The notes: generated by a model from the sequence alone, not told the origin. Positions 1-10,176 are shown, counted from the first letter of the stretch. The stretch: DNA of 64,000 bases from an uncultured Paracoccaceae bacterium (GCA_947500135.1 CANMQX010000001.1:558001-622000), one strand, 5' to 3'. Program-made: numbers and translations.

Positions 1-882
1 GGCGTGCTTTTGATGCTCGCCTTTTGTGTGCTGGCCCCATTGGGGGACAGTATCGCAAAACTGCTGGGCGGGGCTGTCGCGTTGGGGGTTTTGCTGCTGG
101 TCCGCTTTGGCGTGCAATGGATCATCCTGCTGCCGCTTGTGATCATCGGCAAGCAGGGTCTGGGGCTACCGCAAGGCGTTCTGGTCTGGACGCTGGCGCG
201 CACGTCCCTGCATGTTCTGGGCATTGGTTTGATGTTCACTGCCTTGCGCTATCTGCCGTTGGCAGACGCGCTGGCCATCGCTTTTGTCATGCCTTTCATC
301 ATGTTGCTTCTGGGCCATTTCGCCATGGGTGAAGAGGTGGGGATGCAGCGGATGATGGCCTGTCTGGTTGGCTTTATCGGCACCCTTTTGGTGATCCAGC
401 CAAACTTTGTCGAAGTGGGCTACCCTGCCCTTTTGCCGCTTGGGGTCGCCGTGGTGTTTGCCCTGTTCATGATGGTCACCCGCAAGATCGCCCGGGCCGT
501 TGATCCAATCAAATTGCAAGCGATCAGCGGGATCCAGGCGACGGTAGTGTTATTGCCACTGATTTTTCTGACCCCAACCGAACCGGGTCTTCTCAGTGTG
601 ACGCCCGGCACCATCTGGCTGCTGCTGGCGCTTGGGGTGATTGGCACCGCCGCGCATCTGTTCATGACATGGAGCTTGCGTTTTGCGCCCGCATCCACCC
701 TTGCGCCGATGCAGTATCTTGAAATCCCGTTTGGCACCGCCATCGGCTGGGTGATCTTTTCCGACCTGCCCAATGGGCTGGCCGCCATCGGGATCTGCAT
801 CACCATCGGCGCCGGCCTTTACATCATCATGCGGGAACGACAGCTTTCAAGGCAGCCGCAAGATGTGCCCGTGGCAGAGTGA
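1..882 (+). CDS. EamA/DMT-family permease, N-terminus cut by window edge
   Basis: Inner-membrane permease of the drug/metabolite transporter superfamily; the substrate cannot be told from sequence. The frame is open to the first base, so the true start probably lies just outside; GTG at 4 is merely the first possible start inside. About ten hydrophobic segments form two EamA halves (roughly residues 1-130 and 140-280), with the family-typical run ending APMQYLEIPFG near residue 240. It converges on thiN and the last 56 bp overlap the thiN 3' end. Family assignment is firm from the hydrophobic pattern; physiological role is unknown. Confidence 0.85.
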   Translation, partial: GVLLMLAFCVLAPLGDSIAKLLGGAVALGVLLLVRFGVQWIILLPLVIIGKQGLGLPQGVLVWTLARTSLHVLGIGLMFTALRYLPLADALAIAFVMPFIMLLLGHFAMGEEVGMQRMMACLVGFIGTLLVIQPNFVEVGYPALLPLGVAVVFALFMMVTRKIARAVDPIKLQAISGIQATVVLLPLIFLTPTEPGLLSVTPGTIWLLLALGVIGTAAHLFMTWSLRFAPASTLAPMQYLEIPFGTAIGWVIFSDLPNGLAAIGICITIGAGLYIIMRERQLSRQPQDVPVAE

Positions 883-1492
883 TCAGCGCTGGCCCCTGCG
901 CGTCAATTTCAACCACATCGGCCGCAACCGCATTGGACGGGCTGACAAACCCGCCCGGGTGCATTTGAACATTCGCAAATGGCCAAACAACACCCGTCAA
1001 GCTAACTCGGGCTTCATCAAGTGGCATCAGTGAAATCCGCGTGCCAAGCGGCAGTTGCAGTGTGGTTTGCCCTTGTGCCGCCAGAAAACTGACATCATCC
1101 GCATCCGCCAATATCACCCGTTTGTCACGATACCGTACCAGCACGTTCAACACCGCCAGAACGTGATCCATGCGCCCACCGGTAAAGCCCAGTGCAATGA
1201 CGGCCCGCGCTTTAAGGCGGGTCATCGCCTTTTCGAAATCCGTCGTGGACTGATCGGAAATGTGGCAAAGACGGTCGGCAAATGTGGCACGGGCGTGATC
1301 GGACAAGGAATCAAGGTCGCCGATCACTGCATCCGGCATTTTTTCCGCCTTTAAAAGGTGATCAGCACCCCCGTCAACGGCTATGTATCTGTCAACAAAA
1401 GAAGAAATCGCAGCCACCTCTTTCGGATGAATACTTGCGCCGCCGACCAATCCGACTATATCGTGTATCGAAACAATTCCGGCGATTGCCAC
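827..1492 (-). CDS. thiN: Thiamine pyrophosphokinase
   Basis: Transfers pyrophosphate from ATP to thiamine to make thiamine diphosphate in the cytoplasm. The 221-residue product has the usual family length and carries the N-terminal VDGGADHL segment, the GDLDS motif near residue 58 and STTDFEKA near residue 82, then the GFTGGRMDH segment, all hallmarks of bacterial ThiN. GTG at 1492 is preferred because AGAGG lies 8 bases upstream. It stands alone on the minus strand, divergent from the acidic protein gene and convergent with the DMT permease. No TPP riboswitch is visible in the short leader. Confidence 0.9.
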   Translation of the reverse strand: MAIAGIVSIHDIVGLVGGASIHPKEVAAISSFVDRYIAVDGGADHLLKAEKMPDAVIGDLDSLSDHARATFADRLCHISDQSTTDFEKAMTRLKARAVIALGFTGGRMDHVLAVLNVLVRYRDKRVILADADDVSFLAAQGQTTLQLPLGTRISLMPLDEARVSLTGVVWPFANVQMHPGGFVSPSNAVAADVVEIDAQGPALITLPRAHLAAALKAVVPA

Positions 1493-1626
1493 TTTATTTA
1501 CCTCTATTCACAAACATTCCCTAAAACGGTCACAAAATGATCCCGAATGCACCGTCATGCTGTTCTGAGTTAAGAATGAATGTCTGTCCAGCAAACTGCT
1601 GCCAATAGATGAAAGAGCGGAACAAT

Positions 1627-3441
1627 ATGGGCGAGAGTAACAAGGTGTTGAGTGTGTCATACGGTACGTTTTCGTGCCGCCTTGAGGGGTTTGACGACTC
1701 TGTCGAGACGATGAAGGCCGTCGTGTCGTATTTTCATGAATTGGCAGGCCATGACCGCTTTATGGATATGGACCCACAGGCACCTGATGTCGACGCTTTG
1801 GCAGAGTTGACCCAAGAAGAGGATGCCGCACCTGTTGAGGTCACAACCGTGGCAGGCGCCGTCAGCCTGCGCATGCCCAAACCTGATGTCGATCAGGATG
1901 AGGCGCAGGGGATCACGAACCTGCGGCAGGCGCTTGCGACGCCCGCACCCGAAGATTTTGCGGAAGCCCATGATGACACCGCGTCAGAGGACGATCTGGC
2001 GGCTAATGAGGACGTCGCGGTCGACGAAATCATCGAAGACGATGCTGACAATGACCTGATCGTCGCCGAAAACGATGCCGAACCAGAGATGGAAGAAGAC
2101 GCGCCGCACGAGCTGACGGCTGACGAGGGCGACGATGCACCCGTTGATGAGGTTACCGAGGAAGCATTCGCCGAGGCCGCTGAGGCCGATTTCGCATCGG
2201 AAGAAGTTGCGGCGGACGAAGCTGATGACACCGCAGATGCGGAACCGCTGATCGCCGAAGAGGACGACGACGCAGAGGTCGAGGCGGTTGAGAGCCCGGA
2301 ACCTGTCGAGGACGCGCCATCGCAGGACGAAACCCCGTTTTATGACCCGGCATCCGCACGCGATGCATCCGAAGATAGTGACAGTGTCACCGCAAAGCTT
2401 GAGCGTATTCGGGCATTGGTTGGGCGGGTCCCACCCGCGAACCGCGGCGCACCACCGGCACAGCCCGAAACAGCGGCCCCAACCGGCAGCGTCACAGATC
2501 GGCTGTCCGCACTGGCAGGCAAATCAGACGCCGCAGAGCCGCGCTCTGAAGATATCGTCGACGGCTTCGACTTCAAAAATGAAGACGCCGCACCACTTGT
2601 TCTGTCGGGTGGCGATGCGTCGGATGAAGATGATGACACGGTCGCGGATCACGATCCTGAGATTGCAGCGGAAGATGACAGCGACGCCACAGCAGACGTA
2701 GAGAACGATGATGACATCGTTGCTGAAGATGCTGCAGACGAGGCGGATGAAGAAGAAGACGAACTGGCAATGCGCCGCCTGAACCAATCCAAACGCGCTA
2801 ATCTGCCCAAAAATGATGATGACGCGATGTCGCGGATCATGTCGCAAGCCGATCAACGCCTGAGCGAGCCAGAGGGCAGACGCCATCGGGACGCCTTTGC
2901 CCAACTCAAAGCCGCCGTTGCCGCGACCGAGGCCGCGCGCCAGTTGGGTGATCGCGAAGAGGATGCCGACCCGCAGGATGCGTTCCGTGAAGATCTGGAT
3001 GAAGCCGTCCGCGAGGATGATGACAGTGCCGAACAACCCGTTGGATCCCCGCTGAAACTGGTGGCCGAGCAGCGGATTGAGGATGAGCCGGCAAACCCAG
3101 CTGATCGCCTGCGCCAGATCGCATCAGTCAAGGAGGGCGATGACGCCCCATCCGCAGGCTTTGCTGAGTTCGCCGAAGAACAGGGTGCCACGGAACTGGG
3201 CGATTTGCTGGAAGCAGCCGCCGCCTATATCGCCTTTGTTGAAGGTGACGACGATTTCTCGCGGCCACAGGTCATGAAGAAAGTGCAACTGGCGTCATCG
3301 GACACATTCAGCCGCGAAGATGGGCTGCGTTCCTTCGGGCGGCTGCTGCGCCAAAGCCGGATTATCAAACTCAATAACGGGCGTTTCCAGGTCTCGGAAG
3401 ACACCAGGTTCCGCCCTGCCGATAAGGCCGCACAAGGCTAA
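1627..3441 (+). CDS. Very acidic protein of unknown function
   Basis: Not assigned to a known function. The 604-residue product has a short conserved-looking head (VSYGTFSCRLEGFDDS, residues about 8-23), then some 450 residues dominated by Asp, Glu and Ala that look disordered, and a compact tail (about residues 520-600, from GDLLEAAAAYIAFVEGDDDF onwards) rich in helix-forming and basic residues. I chose ATG 1627 over the in-frame ATG 1609 because GAAAGAG is suitably placed before 1627 and, from memory, related roseobacter proteins start at this point. No signal peptide or membrane segment is seen. A strong terminator follows. The long GA-repeat composition produces spurious antisense frames. 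Confidence 0.75.
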   Translation: MGESNKVLSVSYGTFSCRLEGFDDSVETMKAVVSYFHELAGHDRFMDMDPQAPDVDALAELTQEEDAAPVEVTTVAGAVSLRMPKPDVDQDEAQGITNLRQALATPAPEDFAEAHDDTASEDDLAANEDVAVDEIIEDDADNDLIVAENDAEPEMEEDAPHELTADEGDDAPVDEVTEEAFAEAAEADFASEEVAADEADDTADAEPLIAEEDDDAEVEAVESPEPVEDAPSQDETPFYDPASARDASEDSDSVTAKLERIRALVGRVPPANRGAPPAQPETAAPTGSVTDRLSALAGKSDAAEPRSEDIVDGFDFKNEDAAPLVLSGGDASDEDDDTVADHDPEIAAEDDSDATADVENDDDIVAEDAADEADEEEDELAMRRLNQSKRANLPKNDDDAMSRIMSQADQRLSEPEGRRHRDAFAQLKAAVAATEAARQLGDREEDADPQDAFREDLDEAVREDDDSAEQPVGSPLKLVAEQRIEDEPANPADRLRQIASVKEGDDAPSAGFAEFAEEQGATELGDLLEAAAAYIAFVEGDDDFSRPQVMKKVQLASSDTFSREDGLRSFGRLLRQSRIIKLNNGRFQVSEDTRFRPADKAAQG

Positions 3442-3463
3442 CCATCGAGCAAGTGAAGACGAC

Positions 3464-3492
3464 AAAAAGGCGGGGTAACTCCCCGCCTTTTT
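3464..3492. terminator. Bidirectional intrinsic terminator
   Basis: A perfect 12-bp inverted repeat, AAAAAGGCGGGG and CCCCGCCTTTTT, separated by TAACT. The arms end in A and T runs, so it can terminate the acidic protein gene on the plus strand and the purA/DUF2842 unit on the minus strand. Confidence 0.9.
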
Positions 3493-3574
3493 GGTGTCTG
3501 CCGGGTCCAGCGCGACCATCTGGTCAAGCGCCAGACAAATCATGGCGTGCGGGCCAACGGCCCGCTCAATTTGG

Positions 3575-3790
3575 TCAGGGCTTATTGTCCGGATCGGGTT
3601 GTCCGATCCCTTTGAAAATCCATTTCAACGGCAGCGTCCAACCGATCCCAAGGGCCACATAGATCGCCAGTTCGATCACCAATGGAAATCGCGACGCCTC
3701 GCTCATCACTGTGACGGCCAGCACGATATAGGCGGGCAACCCCACCACCAGCACAAAAAGCGCCAGACGTTTGCGTGCTTTATAGCCCAT
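3575..3790 (-). CDS. DUF2842 small membrane protein
   Basis: A 71-residue protein with two hydrophobic segments (about residues 9-29 and 37-58) joined by a short loop, matching the DUF2842 family of alphaproteobacterial inner-membrane proteins. Basic N-terminus (MGYKARKR) suggests the tail stays in the cytoplasm. It begins 9 bases after the purA stop on the same strand, so it is probably cotranscribed with purA. Molecular function is unknown. Confidence 0.75.
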   Translation of the reverse strand: MGYKARKRLALFVLVVGLPAYIVLAVTVMSEASRFPLVIELAIYVALGIGWTLPLKWIFKGIGQPDPDNKP

Positions 3791-3799
3791 GATGCCCCT

Positions 3800-5095
3800 T
3801 TAATCGGCGAATGGATCGGTCACCAGAATGGTATCTTCCCGCTCCGGTGATGTGGAAACTAGGGCGACGGGGCAATCGATCAACTCTTCGATCCGGCGCA
3901 CATATTTGATCGCCTGGGCTGGCAGGTCAGCCCAGCTGCGCGCGCCTTCGGTCGATTCCGACCAGCCTGCAATCTCTTCATAGATCGGTCTGCAGCGGGC
4001 CTGCTGATCTGCCGCGATAGGCAGATAATCCAGCGCCGCGCCATCCAACTCATAACCCACGCAGATTTTTAGGGTCTCGAACCCGTCCAGCACATCCAGC
4101 TTGGTCAGGGAAATCCCGGTCACACCTGATGTCGCACAGGTCTGGCGCACAAGTGCTGCATCAAACCAACCACAGCGGCGTTTGCGCCCGGTCACTGTAC
4201 CAAATTCATGGCCGCGTTCGCCAAGCCGCTGACCATCTGCATCATCCAGCTCGGTCGGGAACGGCCCCTCGCCCACGCGGGTTGTGTAGGCTTTCACAAT
4301 GCCCAGCACATAATCAATCGAAGTTGGCCCAATCCCAACGCCGGTCGATGCCTGCCCGGCAATGACATTAGACGAGGTCACGAAAGGATAGGTCCCGAAA
4401 TCAATATCCAGAAGCGCGCCTTGCGCCCCTTCAAACAGGATACGTTTGCCCGCTTTGCGTTTTTCGTTCAGCACCTTCCAGACAGGTGCGGCATAGGGCA
4501 GAATTTCTTGCGCAATCTCGCGCAATTGCGCCAGCAGCGCGTCGCGGTCCACAGGTTCAATACCCAGACCTTTGCGCAGCGGATCATGGTGTTGCAATGC
4601 GCGGTCCACCCGCGCCTCAAGCGTGGCCGGATCAGCCAGATCGGCAACCCGCACTGAACGGCGGCCAACCTTATCCTCGTAAGCGGGCCCAATACCCCGG
4701 CCCGTCGTGCCGATCTTGGTGCCGCGCGATGCGGCCTCTTCGCGGGCGCGGTCAAGTTCACCGTGGATGGGCAGGATCAGCGGTGTGTTTTCCGCGATCA
4801 TCAACGTCTCAGGCGTAATTTCAACGCCGTCCTGACGGATGCGGGCAATTTCCTCGGTCAAATGCCAAGGGTCCAGCACGACGCCATTGCCGATGACAGA
4901 AAGCTTGCCACCGCGCACCACACCGGACGGCAAAGCGTTCAACTTATAGACCTTGCCATCGATAACCAGCGTATGGCCCGCGTTATGGCCGCCCTGAAAC
5001 CGGGCGATCACATCGGCCCGTTCTGACAGCCAATCAACGATCTTACCCTTGCCTTCGTCACCCCATTGGGCGCCAACGACCACCACATTTGCCAT
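3800..5095 (-). CDS. purA: Adenylosuccinate synthetase
   Basis: Catalyses the GTP-dependent joining of IMP and aspartate, the first committed step to AMP. The 431-residue product matches the E. coli enzyme length (432). The N-terminal GDEGKGK loop (residues 12-18, catalytic Asp13) and GGHNAGHT (His41) are intact, as is [13 protein letters not shown]. The frame is open 41 codons further upstream, but ATG 5095 is preceded by AAAGGA at good spacing and gives the canonical [12 protein letters not shown] start. Downstream partner is the DUF2842 gene. Confidence 0.97.
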   Translation of the reverse strand: MANVVVVGAQWGDEGKGKIVDWLSERADVIARFQGGHNAGHTLVIDGKVYKLNALPSGVVRGGKLSVIGNGVVLDPWHLTEEIARIRQDGVEITPETLMIAENTPLILPIHGELDRAREEAASRGTKIGTTGRGIGPAYEDKVGRRSVRVADLADPATLEARVDRALQHHDPLRKGLGIEPVDRDALLAQLREIAQEILPYAAPVWKVLNEKRKAGKRILFEGAQGALLDIDFGTYPFVTSSNVIAGQASTGVGIGPTSIDYVLGIVKAYTTRVGEGPFPTELDDADGQRLGERGHEFGTVTGRKRRCGWFDAALVRQTCATSGVTGISLTKLDVLDGFETLKICVGYELDGAALDYLPIAADQQARCRPIYEEIAGWSESTEGARSWADLPAQAIKYVRRIEELIDCPVALVSTSPEREDTILVTDPFAD

Positions 5096-5235
5096 ATGAT
5101 CCGTCCTTTCGATCTCCGACGTGGCGTATAGCGCCGCGTGCTTGGGTGGGAAACCGCAAAATTCAGCCGCCCGGGCTGGACAGCCAAGAGCCACACCGCC
5201 ATTGTCCGCCCCGAACAAAAGAAGTGAGAATTGTC

Positions 5236-5631
5236 ATGGGTTTCGTTATCCGCTGGATCTTTGCCTTTGTCCTGTTGGCCGCCACCTATAATCCGACCGA
5301 TTGGAACTTTGTACGCTGGAGCATGGCGCATTATGAAACCAGCCTGTCGCTGACGGTTCTGTTCGGGCTGATCCTGTTTGTCGGCTACATCATCTATCTG
5401 CGGGCGACATTGCGATCGATTGGTGTCTTTGGGATGCTCTTGATCCTTGCGATTGTCGGCACGTTGATCTGGGTGCTGTTTGATCAGGGGCTGATCAATC
5501 TCGATAACCCCACGGTCAATACCTGGATCGCTATCGTGACGCTTTCACTTGTCCTGGCGGTCGGCCTGTCGTGGTCCATCGTGCGCCGCAAGCTGTCTGG
5601 TCAGGCCGATATGGATGACGTCGACGAATAA
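5236..5631 (+). CDS. Four-helix membrane protein, DUF6524-like
   Basis: A 131-residue inner-membrane protein with four hydrophobic segments (about residues 1-18, 35-53, 60-82, 95-115) and a charged tail ending DMDDVDE. The NPTDWNFVRW motif after the first segment is typical of a family I believe is DUF6524, found in Proteobacteria; the function is unknown. ATG 5236 fits the start of the first membrane helix; the open frame upstream overlaps the purA leader and has no membrane character. It is divergent from purA and 76 bp upstream of secG. Confidence 0.7.
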   Translation: MGFVIRWIFAFVLLAATYNPTDWNFVRWSMAHYETSLSLTVLFGLILFVGYIIYLRATLRSIGVFGMLLILAIVGTLIWVLFDQGLINLDNPTVNTWIAIVTLSLVLAVGLSWSIVRRKLSGQADMDDVDE

Positions 5632-5707
5632 GGGGCTTTCAGGGGTTGCGGGACCGGTCAGCAGCTTTTAGATACCGCTTGTTCGCGAACGCCCTGAAAG
5701 GCACGAC

Positions 5708-6067
5708 ATGGAAAACGTCATCCTCATCATCCATCTGATCCTGGCATTAAGCCTGATCGGCACCGTGCTGTTGCAGCGGTCCGAAGGTGGCGGTCTGGGG
5801 ATCGGGGGCGGTGGCGGCGGTGCTGGCACATCGGGCGGACGCCCGCCCGCCAGCGCGATTGCGAAATTCACGTGGATGCTGGCCGTTGCATTTATCTGCA
5901 CGTCGATTGCGCTGACGTTGATTGCCGCAGAAAAGTCTGCAGGCGGGTCGGTCGTTGATCGTTTGGGCATTGAACAGGGTGCAGATGATGCAGACCTGCC
6001 TGATCTGGGTGACAGCCTGTTGCCCCCCACCGCAGATGATGCGCCCTTGGTGCCATCAGGCGATTAA
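5708..6067 (+). CDS. secG: Preprotein translocase subunit SecG
   Basis: Small inner-membrane subunit of the SecYEG channel that helps SecA-driven protein export. The 119-residue product shows the expected layout: a first membrane helix (residues 3-21), the conserved LLQRSEGGGLG segment, a glycine-rich linker, a second membrane helix (about residues 54-75) and an acidic proline-rich tail. Its position directly ahead of pyrG is a common alphaproteobacterial arrangement. No promoter was assigned. Confidence 0.93.
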   Translation: MENVILIIHLILALSLIGTVLLQRSEGGGLGIGGGGGGAGTSGGRPPASAIAKFTWMLAVAFICTSIALTLIAAEKSAGGSVVDRLGIEQGADDADLPDLGDSLLPPTADDAPLVPSGD

Positions 6068-6227
6068 ACCACAACTGGTTGCAGGATGGCGACGTTCTGC
6101 AACATGATGTTGCGTCACCGGTTGCGCTTTTCACCCGAATCCGGTACTAGTCAAATCCCGTGATGATGCGAATTTCCGGGTTCGCTTTCCCACAGATTTT
6201 GGATGTTTTCACGGGGGTTCCCAGCCA

Positions 6228-7871
6228 ATGGCGCGATTCATTTTCATTACCGGCGGCGTTGTGTCTTCGCTTGGCAAAGGGCTGGCATCAGCGGCATTGG
6301 GATCACTTTTGCAGGCTAGGGGCTTCTCGGTCAGGCTACGAAAGCTGGACCCTTATCTGAATGTTGACCCCGGCACGATGTCGCCCTTTGAACATGGTGA
6401 GGTTTTTGTGACCGATGATGGTGCTGAAACCGATCTGGACCTTGGCCATTACGAACGCTTCACTGGGGTCCCGGCCCGCAAAACGGATTCGGTCAGTTCC
6501 GGGCGCATCTATTCCAACGTGTTGGAAAAGGAGCGGCGCGGCGACTATCTGGGCAAGACCATTCAGGTCGTCCCCCATGTCACCAACGAGATCAAAGAAT
6601 TCATCAGCATCGGCGAAGATGAAGTTGATTTCATGCTTTGCGAAATCGGCGGGACCGTGGGTGATATCGAAGGCCTGCCGTTTTTTGAGGCGATCCGCCA
6701 GTTCAGCCACGACAAGCCGCGCGGTCAGTGCATTTTCATGCATCTGACGCTGCTGCCCTATCTGGCCGCCTCGGGTGAGTTAAAGACCAAGCCCACCCAA
6801 CACTCCGTCAAGGAATTGCAATCCATCGGGATTGCCCCGGATGTGCTGGTCTGCCGCTCTGAGCAGCCGATCCCCGAGAAGGAACGCGAAAAAATTGCGC
6901 TGTTCTGTAATGTCCGCAAGGAATGCGTGGTTGCGGCCTATGATCTGAAATCAATCTACGAGGCGCCGCTGGCCTATCACGAACAGGGATTGGATCAGGC
7001 GGTGCTGGATGCGTTTGACATCTCGCCTGCCCCCGCGCCCAAGCTGGATGTTTGGCACGATGTTTATGACCGGATCCATAACCCCGAAGGCAAGGTGAAG
7101 GTCGCCATTGTCGGCAAATACACCCAGCTTGAGGATGCCTATAAATCCATTGCTGAGGCGCTGACCCATGGCGGTATGGCCAACCGGGTGAAGGTCAAAA
7201 TCGAATGGGTCGATGCGGAACTCTTCGACCGCGAAGACGCCGCCCCCTATCTGGAAGGGTTCCATGCGATCCTTGTCCCCGGTGGTTTTGGCGAACGCGG
7301 GACCGAGGGCAAGATCAAGGCCGCCCAGTTCGCCCGCGAAAAGAACATCCCCTATCTGGGGATCTGTCTGGGCATGCAAATGGCCGTGATCGAGGCTGCG
7401 CGCAACGTGGCAGGCATGGACAAGGCGGGGTCAGAGGAGTTTGACCATGAGGCCGGAAAAAAGCGTTTTGAGCCAGTCGTTTATCACCTGAAGGAATGGG
7501 TGCAGGGCAATCACAAGGTCGCCCGCAAGGCCGATGACGACAAGGGCGGCACGATGCGTCTGGGCGCATATAACGCGACCCTGACCGAAGGGTCGAAAGT
7601 GGCCGAAGTTTACGGCGACACGGCCATCGAAGAACGGCACCGCCACCGGTATGAGGTGGATGTGAAATACCGCGAGACGCTAGAGAAAGCTGGCTTGCAG
7701 TTTTCCGGCATGTCCCCCGATGGCAAACTGCCCGAAATCGTCGAATGGAAAGATCACCCGTGGTTCATCGGCGTGCAGTTCCACCCGGAACTGAAATCAA
7801 AACCTTTTGCCCCGCATCCGCTATTCGCTGATTTTGTGCGGGCGGCGGTTGATACATCGCGGCTGGTCTGA
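6228..7871 (+). CDS. pyrG: CTP synthase
   Basis: Converts UTP to CTP using ATP and glutamine-derived ammonia. The 547-residue product has both domains: the N-terminal synthetase with the P-loop-like [10 protein letters not shown] (residues 9-18), and a C-terminal class I glutamine amidotransferase whose nucleophile is Cys380 in GICLGMQ, with the partner His and Glu in FHPEL near the C-terminus. Length and order agree with the E. coli enzyme. ATG 6228 is preceded by a GGGGG ribosome-binding site. It follows secG with a 160-bp gap that may hold its own promoter. Confidence 0.98.
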   Translation: MARFIFITGGVVSSLGKGLASAALGSLLQARGFSVRLRKLDPYLNVDPGTMSPFEHGEVFVTDDGAETDLDLGHYERFTGVPARKTDSVSSGRIYSNVLEKERRGDYLGKTIQVVPHVTNEIKEFISIGEDEVDFMLCEIGGTVGDIEGLPFFEAIRQFSHDKPRGQCIFMHLTLLPYLAASGELKTKPTQHSVKELQSIGIAPDVLVCRSEQPIPEKEREKIALFCNVRKECVVAAYDLKSIYEAPLAYHEQGLDQAVLDAFDISPAPAPKLDVWHDVYDRIHNPEGKVKVAIVGKYTQLEDAYKSIAEALTHGGMANRVKVKIEWVDAELFDREDAAPYLEGFHAILVPGGFGERGTEGKIKAAQFAREKNIPYLGICLGMQMAVIEAARNVAGMDKAGSEEFDHEAGKKRFEPVVYHLKEWVQGNHKVARKADDDKGGTMRLGAYNATLTEGSKVAEVYGDTAIEERHRHRYEVDVKYRETLEKAGLQFSGMSPDGKLPEIVEWKDHPWFIGVQFHPELKSKPFAPHPLFADFVRAAVDTSRLV

Positions 7872-7947
7872 ACCTGACCGCACCTTGCGTTTGGCTGATC
7901 TGCACCCAACTTGTAAGTCATTGCTTCCCAAGATGAATGGCAGCCCA

Positions 7948-8514
7948 ATGACCGACGACGAAAAGCGCAAAGGCAAGTTCAGGAAAATCATACTGGCCTA
8001 TCCCGTTGCGTTGGTCCTGATTGGATTGATCCTGAACCTACTGATCCTGGGGGTGCAGCCTGCGGTTGTCGCCCTGCCCTCTGTCCCGATCATGGTCGGG
8101 CTGGTGACAAGTGCTGTGCTGCTCGTGATCAATCACACCTGGCTGATGACAAGTACCGAACTGACCCGGCTCAAGCACAACATGCACGCGACACCTGAGG
8201 AATGGCAGGCCAGCGGACGGGTGCCATCGGATGCGACGGAGCTGGGATTGCGCGAGCTGAACCGGCATCACAATGCACATGGCAACGCGACCGAAAACGT
8301 CGTGTATTTCGTGTTTTTGGCAATGCTGGTCAGCTTGGTTTCGCCCGAACCACTGACAGCGCAGGTCTGGATGATCGGTTTTGCAGCAGGCCGGTTGGGG
8401 CATATGCTGTCATATCTGACGGGCCGCGACGGTGCGCGTGGCATATGCATGAGCATCAGTCTGGCGTCGCTATATGGGTTGGCCAGCTATCTTATTATCA
8501 GCTTGATTATTTGA
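7948..8514 (+). CDS. MAPEG-family membrane protein
   Basis: Predicted four-helix inner-membrane protein of the MAPEG (membrane-associated eicosanoid/glutathione metabolism) fold; bacterial members are mostly uncharacterised. The 188-residue product has hydrophobic segments near residues 13-35, 47-68, 118-140 and 160-185. The signature is the ELNRHHNAHGNATENVVYFV stretch, typical of family helix 2 with its conserved Asn and Glu. Two in-frame ATGs (7933, 7948) are possible and neither has a clear ribosome-binding site; the shorter form is given. Convergent with the MipA/OmpV gene. Confidence 0.75.
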   Translation: MTDDEKRKGKFRKIILAYPVALVLIGLILNLLILGVQPAVVALPSVPIMVGLVTSAVLLVINHTWLMTSTELTRLKHNMHATPEEWQASGRVPSDATELGLRELNRHHNAHGNATENVVYFVFLAMLVSLVSPEPLTAQVWMIGFAAGRLGHMLSYLTGRDGARGICMSISLASLYGLASYLIISLII

Positions 8515-8528
8515 TGACCTGGCGTCGT

Positions 8529-9278
8529 TCAGAACCCGAACGTCACCTTCCGGGTCAGAACGATACTGCCTGACAACTGGTCTTCGGTTTGGGTGATCGG
8601 GCTGTCGGCGGCATCGTCGCGCAATTGATCATACTGGATCGTACCGACCAGCCCCCAATCATCGTTGAACTGATAGGTCGCTTCAGCCTTGACCCCTTGC
8701 CGCAGGATGCCGCCATTTGCGTCAAAGGCGTCAAAACCGCTGGCGGCACTTTCGGCATCGCTCACCCCGAAATAAGTCTGGGCATAGTCATCGCTGCCCC
8801 AGAAAATCCGCGGTCCGGCCCGCAAGGTCAGCTGTTCGCTTGGCCGGTAAATCACATCACCCCCAAGCTCGCCCACCAGCGACTCGTGGCCGATCACCCC
8901 GTAACGCAGATTGGCGAAAAGATCATAAGATGGCTGGCGAAATCGCAGCCCGCCGCCCAGTTCCAGTGATGGGTCGATATCTTCCAGACCTTCCAGTTCG
9001 GAATAGTCATCCGCATCGCGCGGCCCGACAAATCCGACCGACCCGCCAAAACCAAAGCCGGTGCTATTGGCGCCGCCATAGCTTTGACCGCCAAATTGCA
9101 GCTGCTCCAGCTGGAATTTACCTGTTGGGGTGATCTTGGTGCCTTCGGCGCCGAAATACTCCGGTCCGACTTTCGGCCCGACGCCCAGCCGAAACGTGAT
9201 CCCATCCCCGGTTTCTTGCGCCATGGCTGGCGATGCCACCACAATGGCCGCTATCAGGCTGAGTATCCGCAAGCGCAC
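8529..9278 (-). CDS. MipA/OmpV-family outer-membrane protein
   Basis: Predicted outer-membrane beta-barrel of the MipA/OmpV family, which includes proteins scaffolding murein-synthesis complexes; the actual role here is unknown. GTG 9278 is chosen because GAAGGGA lies 7 bases upstream and the resulting N-terminus is a clean signal peptide ending near residue 22 (ASPAMA, then QETGDG). The remaining 225 residues alternate hydrophobic and polar positions and end in an aromatic residue (KVTFGF), as barrels do. It stands alone, convergent with the MAPEG gene and divergent from rlmJ. Confidence 0.82.
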   Translation of the reverse strand: MRLRILSLIAAIVVASPAMAQETGDGITFRLGVGPKVGPEYFGAEGTKITPTGKFQLEQLQFGGQSYGGANSTGFGFGGSVGFVGPRDADDYSELEGLEDIDPSLELGGGLRFRQPSYDLFANLRYGVIGHESLVGELGGDVIYRPSEQLTLRAGPRIFWGSDDYAQTYFGVSDAESAASGFDAFDANGGILRQGVKAEATYQFNDDWGLVGTIQYDQLRDDAADSPITQTEDQLSGSIVLTRKVTFGF

Positions 9279-9396
9279 GACTGGTTCCCTTCGTCTTATC
9301 CACAAGGATAGCGTGCTGGTCTTCAACAACAACCCCCTTGGCCTGCAATCGCTTTATCGTTACCCCGGCCCAGACACCGCAGCTAAGGACACATAA

Positions 9397-10176
9397 ATGC
9401 TGTCATATCAGCACAGCTATCACGCCGGAAATCTGGCAGATGTGCATAAGCACAGCATCCTCGCCTGGGTTCTTTCCTATATGACGGCAAAGGATAAACC
9501 ACTGTCTTATCTGGAGACCCATGCGGGCCGGGGCCTTTATGATTTGACTGATGCGGCCGCCCAGAAGACAGGTGAGGCTGAGAAGGGCATCACCATCGCC
9601 ACCGACTGGTTTGCTGCTGATCACCCTTATGCGCAGGTGCTGACCCGCATCCGCGACAAACATGGCAAACACGCCTATCCCGGTTCGCCCCTGATTGCGG
9701 CAGAGCTGTTGCGCCCGATGGATGATATCCATCTATCCGAGTTGCATCCGCAGGAATTTGCCGCCCTCAAGGCCAATATGGCCCCCTATGGCAGTATCTG
9801 CCGTCAAAAGGATGGTTGGGAGATGGCCCAATCGCTGTGCCCCCCACAGCCGCGCCGTGGCCTGATGCTGATCGATCCGTCCTATGAGGTGAAAACCGAG
9901 TATCAGACCATTCCGACCAACATGGCCAAGCTGCATCGTAAATGGGGTGTTGGCGTTCTGATGCTGTGGTATCCGATCCTGACCAATGATGCCCATGTGC
10001 CCATGGTCGGTGCATTGCGCAGCGCCATTCCTGACAGCATCGTGCATGAGGTCAGCTTTCCCCCCGCCCGTCCCGGACATGGGATGATCGGGTCGGGGAT
10101 GTTCATCGTACACCCGCCCTATGGTTTTGACGCAGAAGGCGCGCGTCTGACCAGGCTCTTTCACAATGCGGCATAG
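9397..10176 (+). CDS. rlmJ: 23S rRNA (adenine-2030-N6)-methyltransferase RlmJ
   Basis: SAM-dependent methyltransferase that modifies A2030 of 23S rRNA. The 259-residue product starts with the diagnostic MLSYQHSYHAGNLADVHKH segment, has ETHAGRGLYDL as the SAM-binding region (near residues 41-51) and LIDPSYE near residue 160 as motif IV; the family usually has DPPYE, so one Pro is replaced by Ser. Length is slightly below E. coli RlmJ (280). A TerB-like gene follows 17 bp downstream and may be cotranscribed. Confidence 0.93.
   Translation: MLSYQHSYHAGNLADVHKHSILAWVLSYMTAKDKPLSYLETHAGRGLYDLTDAAAQKTGEAEKGITIATDWFAADHPYAQVLTRIRDKHGKHAYPGSPLIAAELLRPMDDIHLSELHPQEFAALKANMAPYGSICRQKDGWEMAQSLCPPQPRRGLMLIDPSYEVKTEYQTIPTNMAKLHRKWGVGVLMLWYPILTNDAHVPMVGALRSAIPDSIVHEVSFPPARPGHGMIGSGMFIVHPPYGFDAEGARLTRLFHNAA

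Noticed and set aside
2524-3036. Minus-strand frames opposite the acidic protein gene, some Ser-rich and some hydrophobic.
   Set aside because: They are produced by the repeated GAN/GCN codons of the acidic gene on the other strand; no start signal or family match.
4208-4657. A 149-codon plus-strand frame opposite purA.
   Set aside because: Antisense to a certain purA with intact motifs; no homology recognised.
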